From Candidatus Methylomirabilota bacterium (GTDB taxonomy: Bacteria > Methylomirabilota > Methylomirabilia > Rokubacteriales > CSP1-6): a stretch of DNA of 32,075 nucleotides. Both the position numbers and the translations under genes were made by a program. How positions within the stretch are numbered: position 1 is the stretch's first letter; each line of letters begins with the position of its first letter. Shown in pieces: positions 20,849 to 28,804 of the stretch. The DNA is taken from the NCBI GenBank assembly GCA_036001065.1, contig DASYUQ010000114.1, positions 1 through 32,075 on the forward strand. Reading direction: 5' to 3'. Under the pieces are notes generated by a model. It was not told where the DNA came from. It saw nothing but the letters and a program-made list of their open reading frames with translations, and searched no databases.

Positions 20849-21774
20849 GCGCCGAGAGTGTCGAGCACGCGACGCGCCAGCGCCACCTCGCGCGCCCGGT
20901 CCGTCATGACGATGTCGGCGACGACGGGGGACACGCCCTGGGCGAGCAGCGCGGGCACGCAGGCCTGGTCCCGCGGGTCGATGAGCAGCACGCCCAGCCA
21001 CGGCGCATACGCGAGGGCGACGCCGATGGGGGAGACGGGCAGCCCCCGGGCTCGCATCAGGTCGCCCGCCGGACCGCTGACGGCCGCGCCGGCAACGATC
21101 GGGCTGACGCCGACGACCGGCGCGCGCGTCGCGGCGAGCGCGTCGACGACGCCGGGGACGGCGAGCACCGGTCCCAGGGACGTGACCGGATTCGACGGGC
21201 ACGCCACGATCAGCTCGGCGTCCGCGATCGCCTCGAGGACGCCGGGCGCCGGCCGGGCCCGCTCCGCCCCTCGGTAGGCCACCTCCAGCACCTCGACGAG
21301 CGCCTTCTGGCGCACGAAGTACTCCTGAAAGGTGAGCCAGCCCTCTGGCGTCCGGATCCATGTGCGGACGGGATCGTCGCTCATCGGCAGGATGCGCGCG
21401 TGGACGCCCAGGTCCCGCGCGATGTTCGCGGTCACGGTCGACAGCGCCGCGCCTTCGCGGAGGGCCTGGGTGCGGAGCATGTGGGTCGCGAGGTCCTGGT
21501 CGCCGAGATTGAACCAGCTATCGGCGCCGAGCCGGGCCATCGCCTCCAGGCACCGGAACGTGTCGCCGGCCAGCCCCCAGCCGCGCTCGACGTCGAGGCG
21601 TCCGGCCAGCGCGTAGGTCACGCTGTCGATGTCGGGGGAGACGTGCAGCCCCCAGATCTCGAGGTCATCGCCGGTGTTGCCGATGACGGTGAGATCCCGC
21701 GGCCCCACGCAGGCGGCCAGGCCGCGGAGGAGCTTGGCAGCGCCGGTGCCTCCCGCGAGCGCGGCAACCTTCAT
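20845..21774 (-). CDS. cofD: 2-phospho-L-lactate transferase (CofD)
   Basis: A 309-residue CofD/FbiA protein that transfers the activated phospho-acid to Fo, giving F420-0 or its dehydro form. MKVAALAGGTGAAKLLRGL carries the GGTGAAK loop (8-14); VIGNTGDDLEIWGLHVSPD, GWGLAGDTF, FNLGDQDLATHMLRT and SNPVTSLGPVLAVPG are hallmark blocks. Normal family length. It is coupled to cofC by a 4-nt ATGA overlap and starts 5 nt after the GNAT-like gene ends, so the three are one transcript. Confidence 0.95.
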   Translation of the reverse strand: MKVAALAGGTGAAKLLRGLAACVGPRDLTVIGNTGDDLEIWGLHVSPDIDSVTYALAGRLDVERGWGLAGDTFRCLEAMARLGADSWFNLGDQDLATHMLRTQALREGAALSTVTANIARDLGVHARILPMSDDPVRTWIRTPEGWLTFQEYFVRQKALVEVLEVAYRGAERARPAPGVLEAIADAELIVACPSNPVTSLGPVLAVPGVVDALAATRAPVVGVSPIVAGAAVSGPAGDLMRARGLPVSPIGVALAYAPWLGVLLIDPRDQACVPALLAQGVSPVVADIVMTDRAREVALARRVLDTLGA

Positions 21775-21779
21775 CCGGA

Positions 21780-22205
21780 TCACCCGCGCGGTGATTCGCG
21801 CAGCGTCCAGAGGGCGCTGCCGCCGCGCCAGGCGTAGAGGCCGGCGGCCGCCCGCCCGGCCAGCGGGGCCGGCAGGGTGCCCTCCGGCACCGGGATGAAG
21901 CCGAACCGCACCCAGACGCGGTCGAGCCCCTGCGGGCGCGCGAAGAGCGTCTCGGCGCCGAGCGCGGTGGCGTGATCGAGCGCCGCCGCCACCAGCTGGG
22001 CGGCGGTCTCCAGCGGCTCGTCGCCTTCGAGCACGACGGGGCCATGGAGAAGCATCACCCGCTCGTGAGCCTCGGCGATCAGCGCGCCCACGAGACGCTC
22101 GCCCGGTGCCGCGCCCGGGGCGGCGGCGAACGCCCCCCAGCCCAACGCCACCCGCGTGGTCTGCGGCCACGGCAGCGCGGCGAAATCGAAGAGGGGGCGG
22201 GCCAT
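21780..22205 (-). CDS. GNAT-like protein of unknown substrate in the F420 cluster
   Basis: 141 residues from the ATG at 22205. The second half has the appearance of a GNAT acetyltransferase: a helix AAQLVAAALDHATALGAETL followed by VWVRFGFIPVPEG, the usual R-x-GF strand near the end. The acetyl-CoA loop (Q/R-x-x-G-x-G/A) is not obvious, so activity is unsure. The frame stays open upstream to 22376, overlapping the end of the HU gene, and a longer start is possible; the ATG is chosen because resemblance to a folded domain begins there. Location between hupB-like and cofD genes suggests co-expression with F420 synthesis, but the role is unknown. Confidence 0.55.
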   Translation of the reverse strand: MARPLFDFAALPWPQTTRVALGWGAFAAAPGAAPGERLVGALIAEAHERVMLLHGPVVLEGDEPLETAAQLVAAALDHATALGAETLFARPQGLDRVWVRFGFIPVPEGTLPAPLAGRAAAGLYAWRGGSALWTLRESPRG

Positions 22206-22362
22206 GGCGGCGTCCGGCAGGGGTCGATACCCGACACCCTGCCACACCCGCGGCACCGTCGCTGCGGCCAGTGAAGGGGCCGGAACCACGCCGACCCCGG
22301 TGGGAGAAGTCTGCGACTCCAACGCCGGGGCCCGCCGGTCGGCGGGCCGGCGCCGCCCCGGG

Positions 22363-22650
22363 TTACTTCTTCCCAAGCACCGTGTCCTTCAGGCTCTTCG
22401 ACAGGCGGAACTTGCACACGCGCTTGGCCGGGATCTTGAGGGGCTCGCCGGTCTGGGGGTTGCGTCCCATCCGCGCCTTGCGGTTCGCCAGGACCAGCTT
22501 GCCGAAGCCCGGCAGCACGAACCCGTTCTTCGCCTCCTTGGTCGCGAGCATGACCATCTCGTCGAAGAGCTCCGTGATCTGCTTCTTCGAGAGGTTGGCC
22601 TTCTGCGCGAGGTGGGAGAAGGTCGCGGACTTCGTCATCATCTTCGCCAC
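22363..22650 (-). CDS. HU-family DNA-binding protein
   Basis: A 95-residue histone-like protein. SATFSHLAQKANLSKKQITE is the helical dimer region, and FVLPGFGKLVLANRKARMGRNPQTGEPLKIPAK contains the G-F-G-K turn and the DNA-binding beta arm with the R-x-x-R-x-G-R-N-P-x-T-G-E core. It bends and compacts DNA. The GTG start has a good ribosome site (AGGAGG, 22662-22657). It lies between cofH and the GNAT-like gene, splitting the F420 locus, with 69 bp upstream that may hold its own promoter. Confidence 0.93.
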   Translation of the reverse strand: MAKMMTKSATFSHLAQKANLSKKQITELFDEMVMLATKEAKNGFVLPGFGKLVLANRKARMGRNPQTGEPLKIPAKRVCKFRLSKSLKDTVLGKK

Positions 22651-22719
22651 GGGTAGCCTCCTGTTCGTCGGATGAAAATCAGCGCGACGTGAATTATTAC
22701 CACAGGCCTTGGATTAGGG

Positions 22720-23985
22720 CTACCGCCGTGTGTAGCGGAACTCGCCCGATGCGATCAGACGACGGTACGAGCCGAAGCGGGCCTCGGCGTCCTCGATGGC
22801 GTCCAGGGGGGAAGCCTCGTCGTCGTCCGCCCCGTAGACCCGGACGATGTCGTACATCGTGTCGCGCTGGGCCGGCACCCGGCCCGCGTCGCGCACCAGC
22901 CGCTTCAACTCCGCCGGTGGCACGAGCTGGCCGTAGGCGGCGCCGGCCGAGGTCGAGATCGACTCGTTGATCAGCGTTCCGCCGAGGTCATTGGCGCCGG
23001 CCCCCAGGAGAACCTGGGCGAGCTTGGGCCCCTCCTTGACCCAGGACGACTGGATGTTGCGGAAGGTCGGCCCCAGCACGAGCCGGGCCAGCGCGTGCAT
23101 CTTGACCACCTCGACCCCGGTCGCGCCCGGGCGCACGCCCGGCACCAGACGCTTGGCCCACATGGGCGCCTCGGTGTGGATCAGCGACAGCGGCACGAAC
23201 TCGGTGAAGCCACCGGTGTCCCTCTGGATCGAGCGCAGCAGCGCCATGTGACGCACCCAGTGGGCATGCGTCTCGATGTGACCGTACATGATGGTCGAGG
23301 TCGTGCGGATGCCCAGCGCGTGCGCGGTGGTGATGACCTCGATCCACTGCTGGACGGTGATGCGACCGCGCGCGATGACGTCGCGGATCTCCTGGTCCAG
23401 GATCTCCGCCGAGGTCCCCGGCAGCGTCCCCAGGCCGGCCGCCTTCAGCTCGGTCAGATACTCGCGGATCGACAGGCCCGAGCGCAGCGAGCCGTACAGA
23501 ATCTCCTCCGGAGAGAAGGCGTGCAGGTGCATCTGGGGCACCGCCTGCTTGATGGCGCGGCAGAGGTCGATGTAGTAGCGGCCGTCCAGCTTGGGGGGCA
23601 GGCCGGCCTGGATGCAGACCTCGGTGGCGCCGAGGTCCCAGGCCTCCTGGGCGCGCCGGACCACCTCCTCCATCGGCAGGAGGTAGCCCTCCTCCTCGCG
23701 GTGGTCCCGGCTGAAGGCGCAGAAGGTGCAGTGCTTGATGCAGACGTTCGTGAAGTTTACGTTGCGGTTGACGACGAAGGTGACGACGTCGCCCGCCTGC
23801 CGGCGGCGCATCTCGTCGGCGGCCAGCGTGAGCGCGTGCAGATCGCCGCCGCCGGCCGCCGCCAGCGTCAGGCCCTCGTCGACGGAGACCTCGTCGCCGT
23901 CCAGCGCGCGGCCGAGGGCGCGGCGCACCGCGGGGGAGGCCCAGTCGAGGGCGGGGCGCAGGCTACCAGCGTCGCCAGTGCTCAT
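22720..23985 (-). CDS. cofH: Fo synthase subunit 2, radical SAM (CofH)
   Basis: A 421-residue radical SAM enzyme that, with CofG, couples a tyrosine-derived fragment to the ribityl-diaminouracil precursor to form Fo. The cluster motif CIKHCTFC gives Cys82, Cys86 and Cys89 (CxxxCxxC). NVNFTNVC precedes it, and HAFSPEEI, GLGTLPGTSAEIL and TTSTIMYGHIETHAHW are shared with the CofH/MqnC/MqnE group. The F420 context and the closeness of cofG favour CofH over the menaquinone enzymes. Its ATG lies 23 nt inside the end of cofG, so translation is coupled. Confidence 0.93.
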   Translation of the reverse strand: MSTGDAGSLRPALDWASPAVRRALGRALDGDEVSVDEGLTLAAAGGGDLHALTLAADEMRRRQAGDVVTFVVNRNVNFTNVCIKHCTFCAFSRDHREEEGYLLPMEEVVRRAQEAWDLGATEVCIQAGLPPKLDGRYYIDLCRAIKQAVPQMHLHAFSPEEILYGSLRSGLSIREYLTELKAAGLGTLPGTSAEILDQEIRDVIARGRITVQQWIEVITTAHALGIRTTSTIMYGHIETHAHWVRHMALLRSIQRDTGGFTEFVPLSLIHTEAPMWAKRLVPGVRPGATGVEVVKMHALARLVLGPTFRNIQSSWVKEGPKLAQVLLGAGANDLGGTLINESISTSAGAAYGQLVPPAELKRLVRDAGRVPAQRDTMYDIVRVYGADDDEASPLDAIEDAEARFGSYRRLIASGEFRYTRR

Positions 23986-25108
23986 GCGACTCCTTGACGA
24001 GGCCGTCGGCGTCGATCAGTCTGGCGATCCGCGAGCGGAGCGGCTCGGCGACGAACTCGGGTCGCGTCGCGAACTCGGGATAGACGGCCAGCCGCTCGCG
24101 GAGGACGAAGCCGAGGCTCTCGGTCGCGCGCCTGAGCTCGGGGATGAGGGGCCAGGGCGCTTCGGGGTTGATGTGGTCGATCGTGAGGGGCGAGATCCCG
24201 CCCCAGTCGTTGAGGCCCGCGGCGAGCAGGCGCGGATAGGCGCCCGGCGACAGGTTGGGCGGGGCCTGGACGTTCACGTCGGGGCCGAGCAGGAGGCGGG
24301 CGACGGCCAGCGTGCGCAGCAGGTCCTCGAAGGCGGGCTCGGGCGCGTCCCGCATCGGGATCCGCGGCTTGGCCCGGAAGTTCTGGATGATCACTTCCTG
24401 GATGTGGCCGTATCGCTCGTGCAGATCGCGGATCGCCGCCAGCGCGTCGACGCGCTCGCGGGGCGTCTCGCCGATGCCGATCAGGATGCCGGTCGTGAAC
24501 GGGATCTGCAGCTTGCCCGCCAGCTCGATCGTCTTGAGCCGCCGGGCGGGGACCTTGTCGGGGGCCCGGTCGTGGGCCAGGCCGGGGGCCAGCAGCCGCT
24601 CGGAGAGCGTCTCCAGCATGAGGCCCATGCTGGCGTTGACCTCGCGGAGCGCGGCGAGGTCGCGCTCCCCCATGACGCCCGGGTTGGCGTGGGGCAGGAG
24701 CGGCGATTGGCGCAGCGTCAGCTCGCACATCGCGCGGAGGTAGCCCAGCGTCGTCCGGTGGCCATGGCGCCGGAGGAAGGCGCGCTGCTCCGGGAAGCGC
24801 GCCTCCGGCTTGTCGCCGAGGGAAAACAGGGCCTCCTTCGCGCCCAGCCGGCCGCCCGCCTGCACGAGCGTCACGACCTCCTCCGGAGTCATCGTGTGGG
24901 CGCCCGGCTCGCCCGGATCGCGCCGGAAGGTGCAGTAGCCGCAGTAGTCGCGGCAGAGCGTGGTCAGCGGCACGAAGACCTTCTTGGAGAAGGTGACCCG
25001 CCGGCCCCGGCCGCGGTCGCGCAGCTCACCCGCGCGGGCCAGCAGGTCTTGGAGACCGTCGAGCGGCACCTCGATCAGCGCGCAGCCTTCGGCGTGGCTG
25101 ACCATCAT
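23963..25108 (-). CDS. cofG: Fo synthase subunit 1, radical SAM (CofG)
   Basis: A 381-residue radical SAM protein. FSKKVFVPLTTLCRDYCGYC includes the CxxxCxxC cluster site (Cys52, Cys56, Cys59), the CofG pattern. Downstream are ALFSLGDKPE, IPFTTGILIGIGET and QEVIIQNFRAKP, and NLSPGAYPRLLAAGLNDWGG near the C-terminus, all typical of CofG/FbiC N-terminal half. Separate cofG and cofH genes, rather than a fused fbiC, are the archaeal/cyanobacterial-style arrangement. The ATG at 25108 overlaps the LLM gene stop (ATGA); a second ATG follows directly. Confidence 0.94.
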   Translation of the reverse strand: MMVSHAEGCALIEVPLDGLQDLLARAGELRDRGRGRRVTFSKKVFVPLTTLCRDYCGYCTFRRDPGEPGAHTMTPEEVVTLVQAGGRLGAKEALFSLGDKPEARFPEQRAFLRRHGHRTTLGYLRAMCELTLRQSPLLPHANPGVMGERDLAALREVNASMGLMLETLSERLLAPGLAHDRAPDKVPARRLKTIELAGKLQIPFTTGILIGIGETPRERVDALAAIRDLHERYGHIQEVIIQNFRAKPRIPMRDAPEPAFEDLLRTLAVARLLLGPDVNVQAPPNLSPGAYPRLLAAGLNDWGGISPLTIDHINPEAPWPLIPELRRATESLGFVLRERLAVYPEFATRPEFVAEPLRSRIARLIDADGLVKESHEHWRRW

Positions 25109-26073
25109 CGCCGCCGTCCCGTCAGCTTGGGCCGCACCTCGTGGGCGAAGCGCTCCATGTTCGCGAGCGCGGCCTCCAGGTCCGGCCGGGTGGGATCGAA
25201 GACGAGATGGGTGACGCCGACCGCCTGGTAGCGTTCGAGGTCCGCGATGACCTCGGGGGCGGTTCCCTGGAACATCGGTCGATCGCGGGCCGGCGTCTTC
25301 TCGCGCTTCGAGCGCACCTCCATCGGCGCCCGGAAGGTCAACGCGATGGCCTTGGGATCGCGCCCGGCCTTCTGGGCGTAGATGTGGAGCTGCTTCACCT
25401 TCATCGCGTACTCGTCGGGCGGCAGCAGCGCCGGCGGCCGCAGGCCGATGGGATGCCAGCCGTCGCCGAGCGTGGCCGCGCGCTTCAGCGCGGCGTCCGT
25501 GTGACCCCCGATCCAGATGGGGATGCCGCCCGGTTGCACGGGCTTGGGCAGGGCGTGCACCTCCCGGACCTTGTAATATTGGCCCGTGAAGCTGACCGGG
25601 TCCGTCGTCCACACCAGACGCATGAGCCGGAGGTACTCGTCGGTGACGCGCCCGCGCTGCTCGAACGGCGGCGCCGCCAGCGCCTCGAACTCCTCCCGGA
25701 GCCAGCCCACCCCCGCGCCCAGGATGACGCGCCCCTCGGAGAGGACGTCGATCGTCGCGAGCATCTTCGCCGCGGCCAGGGGGTTGCGATAGGGGATCAC
25801 GAGCACGCTGGTGCCCAGGCGGATCTTCTTCGTCGCGCGGGCGAGATAGCCGAGCATCGTCAGCGGCTCCAGGTAGTCCTGACGGGAGCCGCCGGGGAAC
25901 TGTCCCGTCGCCGAGTACGGGTACACCGATCCCGCCGTGGAGGCGGGCAAGACGATGTGATCGGTCACGAAGAGCGAGGCGTAGCGCAGGGATTCGGCTT
26001 TCGCCGCGATCTCGAGCACCGCATCGGGTTCGGCGAGCGGGCCGCGACCCGGGAGCGAGAAGCCGAACTCCAT
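25105..26073 (-). CDS. LLM-class F420-dependent oxidoreductase
   Basis: A 322-residue luciferase-like TIM-barrel protein. MEFGFSLPGRGPLAEPD opens the first strand, then SLFVTDHIVLP, IRLGTSVLVIPYRNPLAAAK (cofactor-binding bulge region), LGAGVGWLREEFEAL and IPIWIGGHTDAALKRAA. It resembles the Rv2161c-type group of probable F420-dependent oxidoreductases. Being first gene before cofG with a 4-nt ATGA overlap strengthens the inference that it uses F420 rather than FMN. Substrate unknown. Confidence 0.88.
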   Translation of the reverse strand: MEFGFSLPGRGPLAEPDAVLEIAAKAESLRYASLFVTDHIVLPASTAGSVYPYSATGQFPGGSRQDYLEPLTMLGYLARATKKIRLGTSVLVIPYRNPLAAAKMLATIDVLSEGRVILGAGVGWLREEFEALAAPPFEQRGRVTDEYLRLMRLVWTTDPVSFTGQYYKVREVHALPKPVQPGGIPIWIGGHTDAALKRAATLGDGWHPIGLRPPALLPPDEYAMKVKQLHIYAQKAGRDPKAIALTFRAPMEVRSKREKTPARDRPMFQGTAPEVIADLERYQAVGVTHLVFDPTRPDLEAALANMERFAHEVRPKLTGRRR

Positions 26074-26083
26074 GGCGGCGCTA

Positions 26084-26112
26084 ATGGTAGGCCAGCCGGT
26101 AGACCTTTGCAA
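26084..26112 (-). promoter_or_regulatory. Candidate promoter of the LLM-cofG-cofH transcript
   Basis: On the minus strand: TTGCAA (26112-26107), 17-nt spacer, TACCAT (26089-26084), then 10 nt to the ATG at 26073. Both hexamers match consensus at four of six positions with ideal spacing. The short distance to the ATG implies a leader of only a few bases. No Shine-Dalgarno site is present. Confidence 0.45.
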
Positions 26113-26387
26113 TCTCGTGCGGCCGTCGCGATGCGGAGACGCCAGCCCGCTGACCGGGCTGATCTCCGAGCGCATCGTGCGCCGCCGCCGACCGCCGGAC
26201 ACGGTCCCGACGAGCGCGCCGCTCTTTGCGCGCATCTTGGGCGCGGAGCGGGTCACCTGCGCGGCCAGCCCGCCTCGGGCTCGCCGGGGCCCGCCTCACC
26301 CGGCGGCTGCGCGACGCCCGCGGTCGTAACATTTACGCGGAGTTGCGCGGCCCGGCGTTCCCGCTGGCGCCGGCCGGACCGTAAGAG
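26113..26387 (+). other. Gene-free stretch between the F420 locus and the signalling operon
   Basis: Between the LLM start (26073) and the next gene (26439) no complete gene can be supported. On the plus strand there are coding-like pieces in different frames: LTGLISERIVRR near 26149-26185 and LRDARGRNIYAELRGPA near 26308-26360, the latter ending at TAA. They may be relics of a decayed gene, but I recognise no family. Confidence 0.35.
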
Positions 26388-26417
26388 GGGACAAGCCTCC
26401 CGGGTTCACGATATCTT
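26388..26417 (+). promoter_or_regulatory. Weak candidate promoter for the signalling operon
   Basis: GGGACA (26388-26393), 18-nt spacer, TATCTT (26412-26417). The gene start is 22 nt downstream, with AAGG before the ATG. The -35 matches TTGACA at four of six positions. Confidence 0.3.
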
Positions 26418-26438
26418 TGAGGGAACCCCGATCCAAGG

Positions 26439-26720
26439 ATGACACCCAAGGAGTTCGCCGCGAAGATCAACGAGTGGGCGCGCGGAACGATGATCGCGAG
26501 CCATGGCACGCAGTTCCTCACGGCAGGCGAGGGGCGGGCGCGGGAATTCCGCCCCGAGCTGAACACCGACCGCGGCACGCTCACCGCGGAAGCCGAGGTC
26601 ATTCAGCGCGGGCGCACCACGCTCGTCGTCGACGGGCAGGTCTTCGACGACGAGCGCCGCCTGGTGGCGAAGCTCCTGGCCACCCAGCTCGCGTCGCGAT
26701 CCGGGGCCGGCCGGGGATGA
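26439..26720 (+). CDS. Hotdog-fold thioesterase-like protein with a probable internal deletion
   Basis: 93 residues resembling PaaI-type thioesterases at both ends but not in the middle. The start (FAAKINEWARGTMIASHGTQ, then a strand to EFRPEL) fits the family N-terminus, and GTLTAEAEVIQRGRTTLVVD with FDDERRLVAKLLATQLA fits the C-terminal strands. The central helix with the HGG-x-x-x-x-LxD catalytic region, about 45 residues, is missing between EFRPEL and NTDRGTL, with the frame kept. It is probably inactive as a thioesterase. Its stop overlaps the kinase ATG (ATGA), so it may now serve mainly to lead into the kinase gene. Confidence 0.55.
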   Translation: MTPKEFAAKINEWARGTMIASHGTQFLTAGEGRAREFRPELNTDRGTLTAEAEVIQRGRTTLVVDGQVFDDERRLVAKLLATQLASRSGAGRG

Positions 26721-28162
26721 AGCTCGCCTCCAAGATCTTCCTGGCCTCGTCGCTGGTGATCGTCGTGCTCTTCATCGTGGGGGGCCTGAGCCTGCGCGCC
26801 GTCGGCCGGCTGGTCTCGGTCAACCGCGACATCACGACGCGCACGATGCCGGCCATCCACGACGCCTCGTCCATCCACGCCGCCATGCCCGGGCTGGCGC
26901 GCCTGGAGGCGCGCATGCTGATCCTGCGCGACCCCCGCTATGTGACCCGCTGGGAGGAGCAGGCCGCCCAGGCCCGGGACGACCTCGCGCGGCTCGGCCC
27001 GCTCCTCACCACACCCCGTCAGGAGGCGCTCCTCCGCCAGGCCAAGGACGCGTTCGACGAGTACCAACGGCTGGTCGGCGAGGAGCAGGCGCTGCTGGCC
27101 CGCGGACAGCGTGAGCAGGCGCTTCGCCTGTCCGATACGGAGACGCGCGCGCTGATCGAGCGCGTCGAGTCCCTCCTCGACCAGCTCATCGAACAGATTC
27201 GCAGCGCGGCCCTGGGGGCGCAGGCGGAGGCGGCGCGGCTGGAGGCGCGGACGTGGGGCGGCGTCCTCATCGCGTTCGGCGCCGCGGTCGTCCTGGCCCT
27301 GGTGGGGACGGCGGCCATCGCCTTCAGGCTCACCTGGTCGCTGCGCGCCCTGTCGGCCGCCACGTCGGCCGTGGCCACCGGCTCCTTTCCCGAGCCCGTC
27401 CGCGTCGAAGGCGAGGACGAGGTGGCCGCGCTGGCGAGGTCCTTCAACGCGATGGCGGAGCAGCTGCGCGAGCTCGACGCCCTCAAGGAGACGTTTCTGG
27501 CGACGGTGTCCCACGAGCTGCGCTCGCCGCTCACCTCGATGCGGGAGGCCGCGCACTTGCTGCGCGACGAAGTCCCCGGCGGGCTCAACCCGAAACAGGC
27601 GCGGCTGGTGAAGATCATCGAAGCGGGCTCGGAGCGCCTCCTCCGCCTCGTCAACCAGATCCTGGATCTCTCGCGCCTCCGCGCCGGCACGCTGCCGATC
27701 GAGCGCAAGCCGTTCGAGCTGGACCGGCTGGTCGCTCGCGCCGTGGAGGAGCTGCGGCCCCAGGCCCAGGAGGCGGGCCTGGCCCTCGAGGTCGAGCGGA
27801 CCGGGCAGCGCTTCGACTACCTGGGCGACGAGGACCGGCTGGTCCAGGTGGTGGTGAACCTCGTCGCCAACGCGATCCGCTTCACCCCGCGCGGCGGTCG
27901 GGTGACGGCACGCGTGCTCGACGTCGGCCCGGAGATCGAGGTGCACGTGGAGGACACGGGCATCGGCATCCCGGCCAGCGCCCTGCCGCACATCTTCGGC
28001 TGGTACGAGCAGGCCCATCACCGGCGGGGCGGCACCGGCCTCGGGCTGCCGATCGTGCGCGGTCTGGTGGAGGCGCATGGAGGACGCGTGACGGTAGAAT
28101 CGCAGGAAGGCAAGGGCAGCCGCTTCACGGTCTTGCTTCCGCGCGGAAGGGCGGAAGAGTGA
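26717..28162 (+). CDS. Membrane sensor histidine kinase (QseE/GlrK-like)
   Basis: A 481-residue kinase. TM1 (about 7-24), a helical periplasmic domain (about 35-178), TM2 (about 180-203), a HAMP region (about 205-255), then HisKA with the phospho-acceptor His266 in TVSHELRSPLTSMREA, and an HATPase domain with N box NLVANAIRFTP, G1 VEDTGIGIP and G2 GGTGLGLPIV. An all-helical sensor of this size followed by a lipoprotein and a sigma54 regulator matches the QseE-QseG-QseF (GlrK-GlrR) arrangement. The stimulus is unknown. Start overlaps the preceding gene by ATGA, stop overlaps the lipoprotein by GTGA. Confidence 0.92.
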   Translation: MKLASKIFLASSLVIVVLFIVGGLSLRAVGRLVSVNRDITTRTMPAIHDASSIHAAMPGLARLEARMLILRDPRYVTRWEEQAAQARDDLARLGPLLTTPRQEALLRQAKDAFDEYQRLVGEEQALLARGQREQALRLSDTETRALIERVESLLDQLIEQIRSAALGAQAEAARLEARTWGGVLIAFGAAVVLALVGTAAIAFRLTWSLRALSAATSAVATGSFPEPVRVEGEDEVAALARSFNAMAEQLRELDALKETFLATVSHELRSPLTSMREAAHLLRDEVPGGLNPKQARLVKIIEAGSERLLRLVNQILDLSRLRAGTLPIERKPFELDRLVARAVEELRPQAQEAGLALEVERTGQRFDYLGDEDRLVQVVVNLVANAIRFTPRGGRVTARVLDVGPEIEVHVEDTGIGIPASALPHIFGWYEQAHHRRGGTGLGLPIVRGLVEAHGGRVTVESQEGKGSRFTVLLPRGRAEE

Positions 28163-28527
28163 GCCGATTCGTACGGGGAGTGACGATGGCGATGCTCCTG
28201 GCGGGCTGCGCGCCGTGGTGGCCGCCGGCGGCGCTCCTCGATCGCGCGGACCGACTGGTGCAGAAGGGTGAGTACGCCAGCGCCGTGCGGACGTACGACG
28301 AGCTGCTGGCGAAGTATCCCGACGACCCCGCCGCCCGGCGCGCGCTGGCCAGCCGCGACGCGGTGGCCGGCCTGGTGGCCGCCCGCACGGACATCGCGCG
28401 CCTGCGCGAGGAGCTCGCCGCCCGCGACGGCGAGCTGAACCGCTTGCGGCAGGAGCTGGAGCGCCTGCGCGAAGACCTGGAGAATCTCAAGAAACTCGAC
28501 CTGCGCGACGAGCGTCGCCGCCGATGA
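28159..28527 (+). CDS. QseG/YfhG-like small lipoprotein
   Basis: A 122-residue lipoprotein. The GTG start gives MSRFVRGVTMAMLLAGC, a short lipoprotein signal with Cys17. A TPR-like helix pair follows (ADRLVQKGEYASAVRTYDEL, then AKYPDDPAARRALA), then a long charged coiled coil with heptads (about 72-115, ARLREELAARDGELNRLRQE). Position between kinase and regulator is that of QseG, an outer-membrane lipoprotein that stimulates QseE. The sequence itself is too low in complexity to prove homology. Confidence 0.75.
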   Translation: MSRFVRGVTMAMLLAGCAPWWPPAALLDRADRLVQKGEYASAVRTYDELLAKYPDDPAARRALASRDAVAGLVAARTDIARLREELAARDGELNRLRQELERLREDLENLKKLDLRDERRRR

Positions 28528-28547
28528 CGACGATGCGAGCATCGTCG
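28528..28547 (+). terminator. Hairpin just after the lipoprotein stop codon
   Basis: Perfect 8-bp stem CGACGATG (28528-28535), loop CGAG, CATCGTCG (28540-28547), beginning at the base after the TGA. No T-tract follows, so it is not a classical intrinsic terminator. It could stabilise the 3' end of the upstream mRNA or weaken read-through. Confidence 0.35.
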
Positions 28548-28611
28548 ACGAGCCGGCCGCGGGTGAAGAGCAGGACGCGCGTCTCAGCGGGCCAGCCCGG
28601 CGCGGCTGCCT

Positions 28612-28778
28612 CGAGCGGGTGGCAGGGGAGCGGCCCCCGTCCGCCAGCAGCCCGTGGCACTCCGCGCGAAGCGCGAGAGATATCACGCCGGACGCTGCGG
28701 GTCGATACGCCCCGGCCGCAACGCCAGCCACCGACAGCGATGCCGGACGGGGGCCGCTCCCCTGCCAGGACCCGCTCG
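28612..28778 (+). repeat. Long imperfect inverted repeat upstream of the hybrid kinase
   Basis: A perfect 24-bp arm (28620-28643, starting TGGCAGGGGAGCGG) has its exact complement at 28744-28767. Beyond a small bulge, 9 more bases pair (CGAGCGGGT 28612-28620 with ACCCGCTCG 28770-28778). The 100-nt interior holds another hairpin, CGCGC/GCGCG (28663-28675). The 277-bp gap between 28528 and 28804 contains no gene. It may be a mobile palindromic element, an untranslated leader structure or a processing site. Confidence 0.6.
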
Positions 28779-28804
28779 CGACCAGCCGCGCCGGAGATCG
28801 AGCG

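Noticed and set aside
28655-28672. Possible sigma54 -24/-12 promoter starting TGGCAC
   Set aside because: The -12 GC is not at the required distance from the -24 GG; the base pair there reads GA.
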